Source: Vibrio gangliei
GTDB taxonomy: Bacteria; Pseudomonadota; Gammaproteobacteria; Enterobacterales; Vibrionaceae
Direction: 5' to 3'
Length of the DNA: 64,000 nucleotides
NCBI RefSeq assembly: GCF_026001925.1
Contig: NZ_AP021870.1
Span: 889,457 to 953,456 of the forward strand
In this document: in pieces, positions 45,896 through 54,495 of the stretch
How the letters are laid out: every line of letters starts with the position of its first letter
Position numbering within the stretch: the stretch's first letter is position 1
The notes under the pieces: model-generated
What the model was told of the DNA's origin: nothing
Seen by the model: only the letters and a program-made list of their open reading frames with translations
Databases searched by the model: none
Translations under genes and position numbers: made by a program

Positions 45896-46876
45896 ATGAG
45901 TGGTAAGAGTATGAATCCATCCAGCGTGAATCCAGTGGGCTCAACAGCGAAGGTTGAAAAACCGGCTCAAAGCTTATGCAAAACTTGGCAGTTGGACAAA
46001 AAAATTGGCCGTAAACTGGTGATCGGTGTTCCTTTCTTTTGGCTGCTGATCTTCTTCTTACTGCCGTTTGTGATTGTATTGAAAATCAGTTTTTCGATGG
46101 CGGATGTGGCGATCCCCCCCTACACCGAGCTAGTCAGTTGGGCGGATGATCAAATCACCATTTTGCTGAATATGGCGAACTACATGCTACTAGGCGAAGA
46201 TGATTTGTATCTCGCCGCGTATCTAAGCTCGCTAAAAATGGCGTTCATCAGCACTTTGGCCTGTTTGTTGATTGGTTACCCGATGGCGTACGCGATTGCA
46301 CGCGCTAAGAAAGAAACACAAACCATTTTGTTGCTGCTGATCATGATGCCAACGTGGACGGCGATTTTGATCCGTGTATACGCGTGGATGGGCATTTTAA
46401 GCAATAACGGCTTATTGAATGGATTCTTATTGCAAATGGGCGTGATTGATTCACCACTGCACATTTTGAATACCGACTTAGCCGTGTATATCGGTATTGT
46501 GTATTCCTATTTGCCATTTATGGTGTTGCCACTGTACGCCAACTTGTCAAAGCACGATCAAAGTTTGTTAGAAGCCGCGTCAGACCTAGGTTGTCGTAAT
46601 GTTTCAACTTTCTGGCAGATCACAGTACCACTATCAAAAGGCGGCATTATTGCGGGCTGCATGTTGGTGTTTATTCCGGTGGTGGGTGAGTTTGTGATCC
46701 CAGAACTGTTAGGCGGCCCAGATACCTTAATGATTGGTAAAGTGTTGTGGCAAGAGTTCTTTAATAACCGTGATTGGCCGGTTGCTGCGGCATTGGCTGT
46801 GGTGATGTTGGCAATACTGATGATCCCAATTATTTTCTTTAACCGTACTCAAGCAAAAGAATTACAAGGTAAATAA
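45896..46876 (+). CDS. potH: Putrescine importer permease PotH
   Basis: About 327 residues, six helices plus a polar N-terminus. GRKLVIGVPFFWLLIFFLLPFVIVLKISF and IPPYTELVSWADDQI closely match E. coli PotH; the EAA loop reads LLEAASDLGCRNVSTFWQITVPLSKGGI. The start is ambiguous: ATG 45896, ATG 45911 and GTG 45878 are all possible, none with a strong ribosome-binding site. Confidence 0.93.
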   Translation: MSGKSMNPSSVNPVGSTAKVEKPAQSLCKTWQLDKKIGRKLVIGVPFFWLLIFFLLPFVIVLKISFSMADVAIPPYTELVSWADDQITILLNMANYMLLGEDDLYLAAYLSSLKMAFISTLACLLIGYPMAYAIARAKKETQTILLLLIMMPTWTAILIRVYAWMGILSNNGLLNGFLLQMGVIDSPLHILNTDLAVYIGIVYSYLPFMVLPLYANLSKHDQSLLEAASDLGCRNVSTFWQITVPLSKGGIIAGCMLVFIPVVGEFVIPELLGGPDTLMIGKVLWQEFFNNRDWPVAAALAVVMLAILMIPIIFFNRTQAKELQGK

Positions 46877-46885
46877 GGAAGCAAT

Positions 46886-47728
46886 ATGAAACGTTTTGGC
46901 TTCGCAAATACCATGCTGGTGTTGGGCTTAGTGTTTATCTACCTACCGCTTGTGATCATGGTGATTTACTCATTCAACGCATCCAAACTGGTGACGGTTT
47001 GGGGCGGTTGGTCGACCCATTGGTATGGCTCATTATGGGAAAACACCCAGCTAATGGGCTCGGTATTTCGCTCGTTGCAAATTGCTTTCTACACCGCAAT
47101 TTCATCGGTCGCACTGGGCACCATGGCCGCGTTCGTTTTAACTCGCATTCCACGCTTTCATGGTAAAGCCTTGCTAGGTGGCATGGTCACTGCGCCACTG
47201 GTTATGCCTGAAGTGATCACCGGTTTGTCATTGCTGCTTTTATTTGTGGCGATGAACAACCTGATTGGCTGGCCGGTAGAACGCGGCATGATAACCATTT
47301 GGATTGCACATACGACATTTACCAGCTCTTATGTGGCGATTTTGGTGTCTTCTCGCTTGCGTGAGCTCGACATTTCAATGGAAGAAGCGGCGATGGATTT
47401 GGGCGCAAAACCTTGGAAAGTGTTTATGCAAATTACGATTCCAATGATTGCGCCATCATTAGTGGCTGGTGGCATGATGGCGTTTGCCCTATCCTTGGAT
47501 GACTTAGTGTTAGCCAGCTTTGTGGCGGGCCCAGGGTCGACCACGTTACCGATGGAAATCTTCTCGTCGGTGCGCTTGGGCGTCAAACCTGAAATCAACG
47601 CGATTGCGAGCTTAATTTTATTGTGTGTATCTCTGTTTACTTTCACCATGTGGTTCATCATGGCAAGAGCAGAAAAGCGCCGTAAGAAAGAGATTTACCA
47701 AAGCAAAAAGAGCTTGTCTTTAGCGTAA
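46886..47728 (+). CDS. potI: Putrescine importer permease PotI
   Basis: 280 residues, six helices. Opening YLPLVIMVIYSFNASKLVTVWGG and EAA loop MEEAAMDLGAKPWKVFMQITIPMI are characteristic of PotI. AAGGAAG precedes the ATG, nine bases after the potH stop. Last gene of the operon; strong terminator follows. Confidence 0.94.
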   Translation: MKRFGFANTMLVLGLVFIYLPLVIMVIYSFNASKLVTVWGGWSTHWYGSLWENTQLMGSVFRSLQIAFYTAISSVALGTMAAFVLTRIPRFHGKALLGGMVTAPLVMPEVITGLSLLLLFVAMNNLIGWPVERGMITIWIAHTTFTSSYVAILVSSRLRELDISMEEAAMDLGAKPWKVFMQITIPMIAPSLVAGGMMAFALSLDDLVLASFVAGPGSTTLPMEIFSSVRLGVKPEINAIASLILLCVSLFTFTMWFIMARAEKRRKKEIYQSKKSLSLA

Positions 47729-47736
47729 CGACCACA

Positions 47737-47774
47737 AAAAAGCTGTATTGATGAGAGTCAATACAGCTTTTCTT
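47737..47774 (+). terminator. Terminator of potFGHI
   Basis: 14-bp perfect stem (AAAAGCTGTATTGA and complement), 6-nt loop, T-rich tail. Confidence 0.9.
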
Positions 47775-47810
47775 TTATGCCTAAGTGAACTCTGATTTAG
47801 CACTCGCGCA

Positions 47811-48224
47811 TTAAAGTTGAAATTCACCCATGCGCTCTGGCTGATAGGTAATTTTCATAATTTTGACGATCAAATTGCCACCACCTGGTTTCGGCCACTC
47901 AATTTCATCTCCAACAGAAAGACCGAGTAATGCACTGCCAACAGGCGCAAGAATTGAAATCGTTTTTCCATCACCATCAACATCTTTTGGATACACTAGA
48001 GTGAGTTCAAAATCCTTATTGGTCGACTCGACACGAAACTGAACGGTTGAATTCATAGTAACAATTGTTGCTGGAATTTCATTTGGCTCAACAACAACCG
48101 CACGCTTGAGCTCTTTTTCTAACTCAGTAACGCCAGGAACACTACCCCTCGGTATAGATTCAAGTAAATCATATAACCGATCTAAATCTAATGAAGAAAT
48201 CATTATCTCAGGTCTAAGCTTCAT
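47811..48224 (-). CDS. rnk: Regulator of nucleoside diphosphate kinase
   Basis: 137 residues. Rnk family: coiled N-terminus and a GreA-like C-terminal domain (VTMNSTVQFRVESTNKDFELTLVYPKD, ILAPVGSALLGLSVGDEIEWPKPGGGN). Binds RNA polymerase near the secondary channel in relatives. The characteristic MAPVGAALLGL-type motif is clear. Monocistronic. Confidence 0.92.
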   Translation of the reverse strand: MKLRPEIMISSLDLDRLYDLLESIPRGSVPGVTELEKELKRAVVVEPNEIPATIVTMNSTVQFRVESTNKDFELTLVYPKDVDGDGKTISILAPVGSALLGLSVGDEIEWPKPGGGNLIVKIMKITYQPERMGEFQL

Positions 48225-48716
48225 ATTTTTCTCACTGACTTCTTGTTTTTCAATTCATCCCAATTTAGTCATTCACTGTGAATAACCAAATATAATCCGT
48301 ACATCTTAATCCAATTCATCTAACATAAATTCACTAGATATCTCATTCTCAATTAATATTTGTAAGGCTTTGAAACAAAAGAGCTTACCAAAAACATAAC
48401 CGTAAAATACCGTTAACAATAAACGTTGTTCAATTGCAAATAAACACGATAATTCAACGTCATTTTTGTGATATTTAGGGCATTCATACCGCAAAAGAAA
48501 ATCGAAATGATCCAACGAAAATTGATTTTGTTACTAGACTTAAAAATAGGAACAAACGGCTTTGCCTATTGTCATAAAGTTTGTTAGCTTGAACTTGCAG
48601 TGAGGGATTGGAGAATCAAAGCATTCTAGTATTTATGACTCTCCATCTGTCATCTAGGGATAGAAAATCCGCATTTCGCCTTGCAGTTTAAGGCGCGTCA
48701 ACAGAAGGTATTGTGT
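48225..48716. other. 492-bp stretch between divergent rnk and the HPF gene
   Basis: Must contain both promoters. A 69-codon frame on the minus strand (48306-48515) starts at TTG without a ribosome-binding site; I do not support it. No known motif found. Confidence 0.5.
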
Positions 48717-49076
48717 ATGAAAGTAAACATCCAAACGCATCATGTTTCTCTTAGTGAAGAATCACGTAAAGAGATTGAAGGAAAATTCGATAAAATATCT
48801 TCGCACTTCCCCGACTTGATCAGTTGCGACATCATCATCACCAAGCAACACAATGAACATCAGGTAGAAACCTTCACGAATTACGAAGGTGTTCGAATCT
48901 CAGCTAAGGCGGAAGACAAAATCATGTACCCTGCGATCAGCGCAGCCGTGAAGAAACTCGAAACCGGACTAAAAAACAGAAAAGGACAACTCAAAGCAGA
49001 ATTACACGCGACACCAACCAGCACTAAGCCAGAGATTGCCTCTGACATCATTCAAGAAATGAAGCTCGTTGATTAG
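48717..49076 (+). CDS. Short HPF/RaiA-type ribosome hibernation factor
   Basis: 119 residues. Full S30AE domain (MKVNIQTHHVSLSEESRKEIEGKFDKISSHFP, and VRISAKAEDKIMYPAISAAVKKLETGLKNRKGQLKA). Binds the 30S subunit decoding region in stationary phase or stress. ATG 48717 chosen with AAGG nine bases upstream; earlier in-frame starts lack it. A paralogue of the usual hpf/raiA near rpoN is expected elsewhere. Confidence 0.9.
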   Translation: MKVNIQTHHVSLSEESRKEIEGKFDKISSHFPDLISCDIIITKQHNEHQVETFTNYEGVRISAKAEDKIMYPAISAAVKKLETGLKNRKGQLKAELHATPTSTKPEIASDIIQEMKLVD

Positions 49077-49099
49077 TAGTTTCAAAAAATAGATATAAC

Positions 49100-49126
49100 A
49101 ACGGGCTCAATTGAGCCCGTTTTTTA
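49100..49126 (+). terminator. Terminator of the HPF gene
   Basis: Symmetric stem AACGGGCTC/GAGCCCGTT with an AATT loop followed by TTTTT. Confidence 0.92.
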
Positions 49127-49172
49127 TTTTTAAGATTGGCTATACCTGTCAAGCTAAGACTAACTACAATAG

Positions 49173-50066
49173 TTACACCACTGGCTTAACACGCTGAAAT
49201 CGAAATACTGCCATTGCCACAACCACAATACCGACCATTGTCATCATGCTAAGCTGCTCACCAAAAATCAGATAGTCAAATAAAATAGCCAGCAACGGAA
49301 TGCAGTAAAAGAGCATGCTGACTTGACTCGCGCTACCACGTTTTAACATGAACAACAGCAACATCACCGCGCCAACTGAGACAATGATACTCATCCAGAA
49401 TAATGACAAGAACATTTCCTGAGTCCAGGTCACTTGCCAATCCGTCACTAACGCCACCAAGCTGAACAGGATTAAAGTAAATAAATTTTGATACACCACC
49501 ATGCTCTCAATATTCATGTTGATGCCTTTTTGTTTAACGGTGCCAAAGGTAAGCGAAATCAAGGCAAAGAACGCGAATAGCAGGCCAATAGTATGGGTCA
49601 TGTCGACGGCTTTTGCTCCAGAAACGGCAATGCAGAGTCCAACAAAGCCTAAAGCTAATAATCCATAACCCTGCTTAGATAACTTCTCTTTGGCTAAAAA
49701 TGGAGTAATAAGTGGTTGAAACCCTAACACCATAGTGACAAGTCCCGGAGAGATCCCGGCATCAATGGATAAAATATAAGTACTTAAATAGGCAAATTGC
49801 AGAAAGAAGCCCACTTTCAAGACCGCGATAATGTCACTTTTACTATGCCGAAACAGTTCATACTTTAATTTGGGACGCACTAGCATCAACACAGCAGTAG
49901 AAAAGAAAAAAGTCAGGCAAGCCCGCAAGAATAAAAATGTCCACGGAGAGGCATCCACCAGCCCCATTTTGACCATGACGGCCCCACTACTCCACATCAG
50001 CAAAAATAGCACAGGAGCCATAGCTTCAAATCGGTTGTCAGGTTTTAAAGTATCAATATTCTGCAT
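49173..50066 (-). CDS. EamA-family (DMT) transporter
   Basis: 297 residues, ten helices, two EamA repeats (FLLMWSSGAVMVKMGLVDASPWTFLFLRACLTF is the first; AFFALISLTFGTVKQK opens the second). AGGGAGG lies just upstream of the ATG. Divergent partner genes absent; the AraC gene lies upstream on the same strand, 110 bp away, and may regulate it. Substrate unknown. Confidence 0.9.
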   Translation of the reverse strand: MQNIDTLKPDNRFEAMAPVLFLLMWSSGAVMVKMGLVDASPWTFLFLRACLTFFFSTAVLMLVRPKLKYELFRHSKSDIIAVLKVGFFLQFAYLSTYILSIDAGISPGLVTMVLGFQPLITPFLAKEKLSKQGYGLLALGFVGLCIAVSGAKAVDMTHTIGLLFAFFALISLTFGTVKQKGINMNIESMVVYQNLFTLILFSLVALVTDWQVTWTQEMFLSLFWMSIIVSVGAVMLLLFMLKRGSASQVSMLFYCIPLLAILFDYLIFGEQLSMMTMVGIVVVAMAVFRFQRVKPVV

Positions 50067-50176
50067 TGTGCCTCCCTACATTAATATGCTTTGAAGGCTC
50101 AGTATATAAACTCAATATATCGAAAATGTGCCGAACAGACGGTGTTCATCACCAATTAGATGGTTTTGATTAGGAA

Positions 50177-50884
50177 TTAACGATAGGACTTCGGAGATTG
50201 GCCAAAGAATTGGGTAAAACGACGAGAAAATGCCGATGGATTATCAAACCCCACTTTTTCACCAATGATATGAACCGGTAAATCGGTATGAGTAAGTAAG
50301 GCTTTGGCTTTTTGCATTCTCAGTTGCAGCACAAACTGTTGACTGGTAATGCCTAAATTGGCCTTAAACACTGCTTTAAATTGGGTTGGACTCAAGTAAG
50401 CCATGTTAGCCAAACGCTCAACAGACCAATTCTGTTTTATATCTTGCTGTATTTCACTGACCACTTTAGCAATACGAGCATCGATTTTGGCATGTTCACC
50501 TTGCTGTTCGAGTAGCTGTAGCAGCATCTCACACATCGAGGTTTCGATATGCGCATGTGTATTGGTCATGAGCTGCAAACCAACAAACTGAACATACGCG
50601 GTGGTAGCTGGTGCAAGTAAAAACTTAGTAATGGCTGGAGAAGATAAATTACTTGGCAATTGATTCAGGTCAGCCACTAAAAATCGGGCCGATTCATCTG
50701 CCGCGAATGCATGATCTTGTCCAGCATGCACAACAATGGCATCGCCGACGCTAACTTTGCCATCAAAAGCACCAACCTGCATGACAATTGAGCCCTGCAA
50801 TGGCAACACAATTTGGTGATAGTCGTGCTGATGATGTCGAGATTGACTTCTATATGAACGAATCGATAAGCGATTAACAATCAT
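50177..50884 (-). CDS. AraC-family transcriptional regulator
   Basis: 235 residues: N-terminal cupin-like sensor (HHQHDYHQIVLPLQGSIVMQVG, AIVVHAGQDHAFAAD) and C-terminal AraC HTH pair (VERLANMAYLSPTQFKAVFKANLGITSQQFVLQLRMQKAKALL, IGEKVGFDNPSAFSRRFTQFFGQSPKSY). Lies directly upstream of the EamA gene on the same strand, so it probably controls that exporter. Confidence 0.9.
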   Translation of the reverse strand: MIVNRLSIRSYRSQSRHHQHDYHQIVLPLQGSIVMQVGAFDGKVSVGDAIVVHAGQDHAFAADESARFLVADLNQLPSNLSSPAITKFLLAPATTAYVQFVGLQLMTNTHAHIETSMCEMLLQLLEQQGEHAKIDARIAKVVSEIQQDIKQNWSVERLANMAYLSPTQFKAVFKANLGITSQQFVLQLRMQKAKALLTHTDLPVHIIGEKVGFDNPSAFSRRFTQFFGQSPKSYR

Positions 50885-50896
50885 GCGCGTGCAATA

Positions 50897-51241
50897 TCAC
50901 TTTTTCATTAAGTCTTTCAAATTGGCAAACGGGTTATGGGTTGCACCTTTGTGGTCATCTTCTTTGGGTGTTGAATCCGTACCATACAAATCATGCTCTA
51001 AATATTTTGAGTGCTCATGATCGTGGCAATATAAACACAGTAATTCCCAGTTGCTGCCGTCTTCTGGGTTGTTGGTATGGTCGTGATCGCGGTGGTGTAC
51101 CGTTAATTCACGCAAATTTGAATAGACAAATTCTCGCGCACATTTACCGCATACCCACGGATACAATTTCAATGCTTTTTCACGATAACCGCTTTCTTTA
51201 CGCGCATAACTGGCGCTAGTACCATAAAAATCCGATGCCAT
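50897..51241 (-). CDS. yajD: YajD-family HNH nuclease
   Basis: 114 residues, nearly the same length as E. coli YajD. HNH motif: paired CxxC (CGKC) and the core LTVHHRDHDHTNNPEDGSNWELLCLYCHDHEHS, with the second CxxC (CLYCHD) forming the zinc site. GGTAAGAG precedes the ATG. Function in the cell unknown. 5' region contains an 8-bp tandem repeat and a parS2 site. Confidence 0.93.
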   Translation of the reverse strand: MASDFYGTSASYARKESGYREKALKLYPWVCGKCAREFVYSNLRELTVHHRDHDHTNNPEDGSNWELLCLYCHDHEHSKYLEHDLYGTDSTPKEDDHKGATHNPFANLKDLMKK

Positions 51242-51261
51242 TGCTCTTACCTATTTGTTTT

Positions 51262-51309
51262 TTGATTTCTTGATTTCTTGATTTCTTGATTTCTTGATTT
51301 CTTGATTTC
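51262..51309. repeat. Six tandem copies of an 8-bp unit
   Basis: TTGATTTC repeated six times without interruption, 20 bp upstream of the yajD start. Prone to slippage; could change promoter spacing. Confidence 0.9.
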
Positions 51310-51324
51310 TTTAATTAATACAAT

Positions 51325-51339
51325 ATTTACACTGTAAAG
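51325..51339. other. parS2: parS2-type partition site 2
   Basis: ATTTACACTGTAAAG fits the vibrio chromosome II ParB motif. Lies in the yajD-csp gap between two short tandem repeats. Confidence 0.85.
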
Positions 51340-51409
51340 TGAAACTCAAAAATCATTAATCTGGGATGGTAATGATCCCAAGATTTTCTAACAGCATTTC
51401 TTGTTGCCA

Positions 51410-51444
51410 ATGCTCGATGCTCGATGCTCGATGCTCGATGCTCG
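51410..51444. repeat. Five tandem copies of a 7-bp unit
   Basis: ATGCTCG repeated five times. Intergenic, between parS2 site 2 and the csp terminator. Confidence 0.9.
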
Positions 51445-51475
51445 AGAAGATGATAAGTACGATTTCGATAGAAAC

Positions 51476-51504
51476 AAAAAAGCCGCAACAAGTGCGGCTT
51501 TTTC
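51476..51504 (-). terminator. Terminator of the cold-shock gene
   Basis: AGCCGCA/TGCGGCT stem, 5-nt loop, A-run and T-run on either side; follows the csp stop on the minus strand. Confidence 0.9.
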
Positions 51505-51526
51505 TTAATTCGGTGTCAGTACTGAA

Positions 51527-51736
51527 TTATAGTACTTCAACGTTTGCAGCTTGAGGACCTTTTTGGCCTTGCTCAACTTCAAACGCTACTTTTTGGCCTT
51601 CAGCTAGAGTGCGGAAACCTTCACCTGTGATTGCACGGAAGTGAACGAATACGTCTGCGCCGCCATTCTCTTGAGTGATGAAACCGAAACCTTTCTCTTC
51701 GTTAAACCACTTAACTGTACCAGTTGTCTTAGACAT
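51527..51736 (-). CDS. Cold-shock protein (CspA family)
   Basis: 69 residues. Single cold-shock domain with RNP1 KGFGFI and RNP2 VFVHF; opening [29 protein letters not shown]. Binds single-stranded RNA/DNA. Followed by a strong terminator and preceded by a long leader. Vibrios have several csp genes on both chromosomes. Confidence 0.96.
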   Translation of the reverse strand: MSKTTGTVKWFNEEKGFGFITQENGGADVFVHFRAITGEGFRTLAEGQKVAFEVEQGQKGPQAANVEVL

Positions 51737-52054
51737 GGGTAAATCCTATCAATATTTTTTACTAATCAATTACGCTTGTTGCGTGTTATAGCCGGGAATA
51801 GAGTTACTTAAGTGAGGGTACTTACAAAGGAAACACTTCATGACACTTAACTGGTATAGCTGGTGTAGCGAAGACTTCTAAAGCAGATTTCAAATAAATA
51901 GGTCCGTTTCAGGCCGTGTTTAAAGATACTCGGGTTTTTCAGCATTGTATAGGTATATTTTGAAAAACTTGATCTAAGTTGTTTAAATTCATTTCAAAGC
52001 GGTTTAAATGTCTAATTTCATAAAGAAATCGTTTTGCTGCCTTAAAATAGCGTC
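51737..52054 (-). promoter_or_regulatory. Long leader and promoter region of csp
   Basis: About 320 bp between the csp start and the putP terminator with no gene. CspA-type genes usually carry a structured 5' leader of 100-250 nt that acts as a temperature-sensitive RNA; that is the likely content here. I see no clear conserved cold-box sequence. Confidence 0.45.
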
Positions 52055-52088
52055 TAAAAAAGCCCTTACTGCTTTCACAATAAGGGCT
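52055..52088 (-). terminator. Terminator of putP
   Basis: Minus strand: AGCCCTTA/TAAGGGCT stem followed by six T residues after the putP stop. Confidence 0.85.
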
Positions 52089-52116
52089 CAAAATTAATGA
52101 GTGTAAGTAACTCTGA

Positions 52117-53610
52117 TTAGTCTAACTCTTCCAACTGACGCTGGTACTTCTTGTATTGTTGGGTCACTTCTTGGCTAGGACCGCCAGTCACAATACTCAC
52201 CAATACAATCGCGATAGTTGAGAAAATCACCCCTGGGACAATTTCATACACATCGAAGATACCGCCCGTTAGCTGTTTCCAGATAACAATGGTCGCACCA
52301 CCAATCACAATACCAGCCAATGCGCCGTTGCGGTTCATCTTCGACCAGTAAAGGCTAAGTACAATCGCTGGACCAAATGCCGCACCAAAACCAGCCCATG
52401 CGTAAGAAACCAGCCCTAGTACCGAACTATCCGGGTTCATTGCAAGAACCAGTGCCAACACAGAAACACCAATCACGGCAATACGACCAACCACAACCAC
52501 TTGCTCTGGCGTTGCGTCTTTCTTAAACACTTGCTTGTAGAAGTCTTCCGCTAATGCTGATGATGATACAAGAAGCTGTGAATCCGCTGTACTCATGATC
52601 GCCGCTAGAATAGCCGCCAACAAAATACCCGCCATCACAGGGTGGAAAATCGCATTCACCAGAATCATGAAGATTTTCTCACCATCTTCAATATTCAGTG
52701 TTGGGTGACTATTCACGTAGATAAGCCCAACGAGGCCAACCATAATCGCCCCTGCCATTGAAAGCGCAGTCCAACCCACCGCGATACGACGTGCCGTGGT
52801 TAAATCTTTATTGCTACGAGTCGCTTTAAAGCGCGCCAGAATATGTGGCTGGCCAAAGTAACCTAAGCCCCAAGCGACAAGTGAAATGATGGCTATTGCA
52901 CTTAAAGGTTCGCCTGTAGCGTTGGTCCAGACATCCAGTAAGTTTGGATTGATATTGGTGATATCAACATTCACTTGGCTGAAACCACCCGTCATTGCCG
53001 CAATAGGCACAATAAGCAAAGCGGCCGCCATTAGTAAACCTTGCACCAAGTCCGTCCAAGCTACCGCTAAGAAACCACCAAACAAGGTATAAGAAATCAC
53101 ACAAACCGCGCCAATCACAACCGCAATTTTGTAATCTAAGCCGAATACGGTTTCAAACAATTTCCCGCCGGCGACTAGGCCAGAACTGGTGTAGAACAAG
53201 AAGAAAAGTAAAATGAAGAAAGCGGAAATGGTTTGGATCAGTTTCGAATTATCTAAGAAACGTCGTGATAGGAAATCCGGAATGGTGATCGCATCAGTGG
53301 TAATACTGTAAGTGCGAAGACGTTTTGCACTGACAAGCCAGTTCAGCCAAGTACCGACCAACAAACCGCCACAAATCCAAGTCGCTTCTAAGCCAGAGGC
53401 ATAAGCATAGCCTGGGACACCAAGCAGTAACCAGCCACTCATATCTGACGCACCAGCGGAAAGTGCGGCTGGCCATGGGCCTAGAGTTCGACCACCAAGA
53501 AAGTAGTCGCTCGAGTTAGAGGTACGTTTATACGCATAATAGCCAATGGCAAGCATCAGGACTAAGTAAGCAATAAATGTACTGGTAATAGCAAAGCTAT
53601 TCTCAATCAT
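52117..53610 (-). CDS. putP: Proline:Na+ symporter
   Basis: 497 residues, sodium:solute symporter family, about 13 helices. PutP signatures: ASDMSGWLLLGVPGYAYASGLEATWI, GYFGQPHILARFKA and the sodium-site helix ILAAIMSTADSQLLVSSSALAEDFYK. Imports proline for the catabolic pathway encoded next door. Same strand as putA, after the 237-aa gene, with a 160-bp gap that contains a parS2-type site. Confidence 0.96.
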   Translation of the reverse strand: MIENSFAITSTFIAYLVLMLAIGYYAYKRTSNSSDYFLGGRTLGPWPAALSAGASDMSGWLLLGVPGYAYASGLEATWICGGLLVGTWLNWLVSAKRLRTYSITTDAITIPDFLSRRFLDNSKLIQTISAFFILLFFLFYTSSGLVAGGKLFETVFGLDYKIAVVIGAVCVISYTLFGGFLAVAWTDLVQGLLMAAALLIVPIAAMTGGFSQVNVDITNINPNLLDVWTNATGEPLSAIAIISLVAWGLGYFGQPHILARFKATRSNKDLTTARRIAVGWTALSMAGAIMVGLVGLIYVNSHPTLNIEDGEKIFMILVNAIFHPVMAGILLAAILAAIMSTADSQLLVSSSALAEDFYKQVFKKDATPEQVVVVGRIAVIGVSVLALVLAMNPDSSVLGLVSYAWAGFGAAFGPAIVLSLYWSKMNRNGALAGIVIGGATIVIWKQLTGGIFDVYEIVPGVIFSTIAIVLVSIVTGGPSQEVTQQYKKYQRQLEELD

Positions 53611-53735
53611 AGATATACCCTTTTTATTGTTGCCTCCCTTCCTGAGAGGCTATGGTAAAAATAATCGTCTAAGTAATGATAGCAGTGAATACTATCAATT
53701 ACTTAGACTGACCTAGTGTTCGCATTGCACTCTAG

Positions 53736-53750
53736 GTTTACACTGTAAAG
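53736..53750. other. parS2: parS2-type partition site 3
   Basis: GTTTACACTGTAAAG fits NTTTACANTGTAAAN. Lies inside the put gene cluster, between putP and the upstream 237-aa gene. Confidence 0.85.
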
Positions 53751-53770
53751 TGTTCGTTTTTAAAGCCTTG

Positions 53771-54484
53771 TTAGTGTTGATTGCCCAACTCTAGTAGCGT
53801 GGCATTGCCCCCTACTGCGGTAATATTAATAGTACGAGTACGCTCAGTGATAAAACGCAGCACTAGGCTGGTATCATGAACCGACGTCAATTGTTGCGCA
53901 GTATCACCACTATCAAAGGTTTCCGCCACTAAAGGTACAATCACGCCTTGTTTCTTAGCCAAGGTGCGATTCACCAATAATTCTGTCTCTGTACTTGAAA
54001 TTAAGGCGACAACACGAATGTCAGCCTCAATTAGAGCTTTGTACGAGTCATACGCCACAATGTGTACTAAATGTGCTGGTAAAGACGTCGTTATTGCCGA
54101 TTCGATACATTGATTTAATTCAAGGTCATCACAGCACATCACCACGGCATTCCCTGCGATCAAAGCGGCAGTCAATTGCGCCACCACACTTATCCAAGGC
54201 GCACCAGATTCCACCACTAAAGCACAAACACCACGGCCAGCAGTATAAAGCTCATTCGTCTCTCCCGTTGGGCCCGGCATCAGTTTCGCTTCAGCCAGTA
54301 GCACGTCGGCGTGGTGCAGATGATACTTCATCACAGCACTAAGTTCAGGTTGTTGTTGCTCTAATTGACGACAAACGCATAGTAAACAATCACTTTTGAA
54401 GCTGTAATCGGTTAAGTTCCATTGTTCCCAAGCCGTTTGAGCATCAAATACCGTGACTTCTGAAAAGCGAGTAATAGATTGCAT
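53771..54484 (-). CDS. Separate PutA C-terminal-domain-like protein (ALDH superfamily, inactive)
   Basis: 237 residues. Looks like a degenerate aldehyde-dehydrogenase fold: ETNELYTAGRGVCALVVESGAPWISVVAQLTAALIAGNAVVMC resembles the NAD-binding part, and VGGNATLLELGNQ the end. The catalytic Cys and Glu motifs of ALDH are absent. It resembles the C-terminal ALDH-superfamily domain that some long PutA proteins carry in one chain; here the gene lies 11 nt downstream of putA and is separate. Probably a structural partner of PutA. Confidence 0.8.
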   Translation of the reverse strand: MQSITRFSEVTVFDAQTAWEQWNLTDYSFKSDCLLCVCRQLEQQQPELSAVMKYHLHHADVLLAEAKLMPGPTGETNELYTAGRGVCALVVESGAPWISVVAQLTAALIAGNAVVMCCDDLELNQCIESAITTSLPAHLVHIVAYDSYKALIEADIRVVALISSTETELLVNRTLAKKQGVIVPLVAETFDSGDTAQQLTSVHDTSLVLRFITERTRTINITAVGGNATLLELGNQH

Positions 54485-54495
54485 GATTCTTTCTC

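Noticed and set aside
48306..48515. 69-codon frame on the minus strand in the rnk-HPF gap
   Set aside because: Starts at TTG without a ribosome-binding site, no recognisable domain; likely chance.
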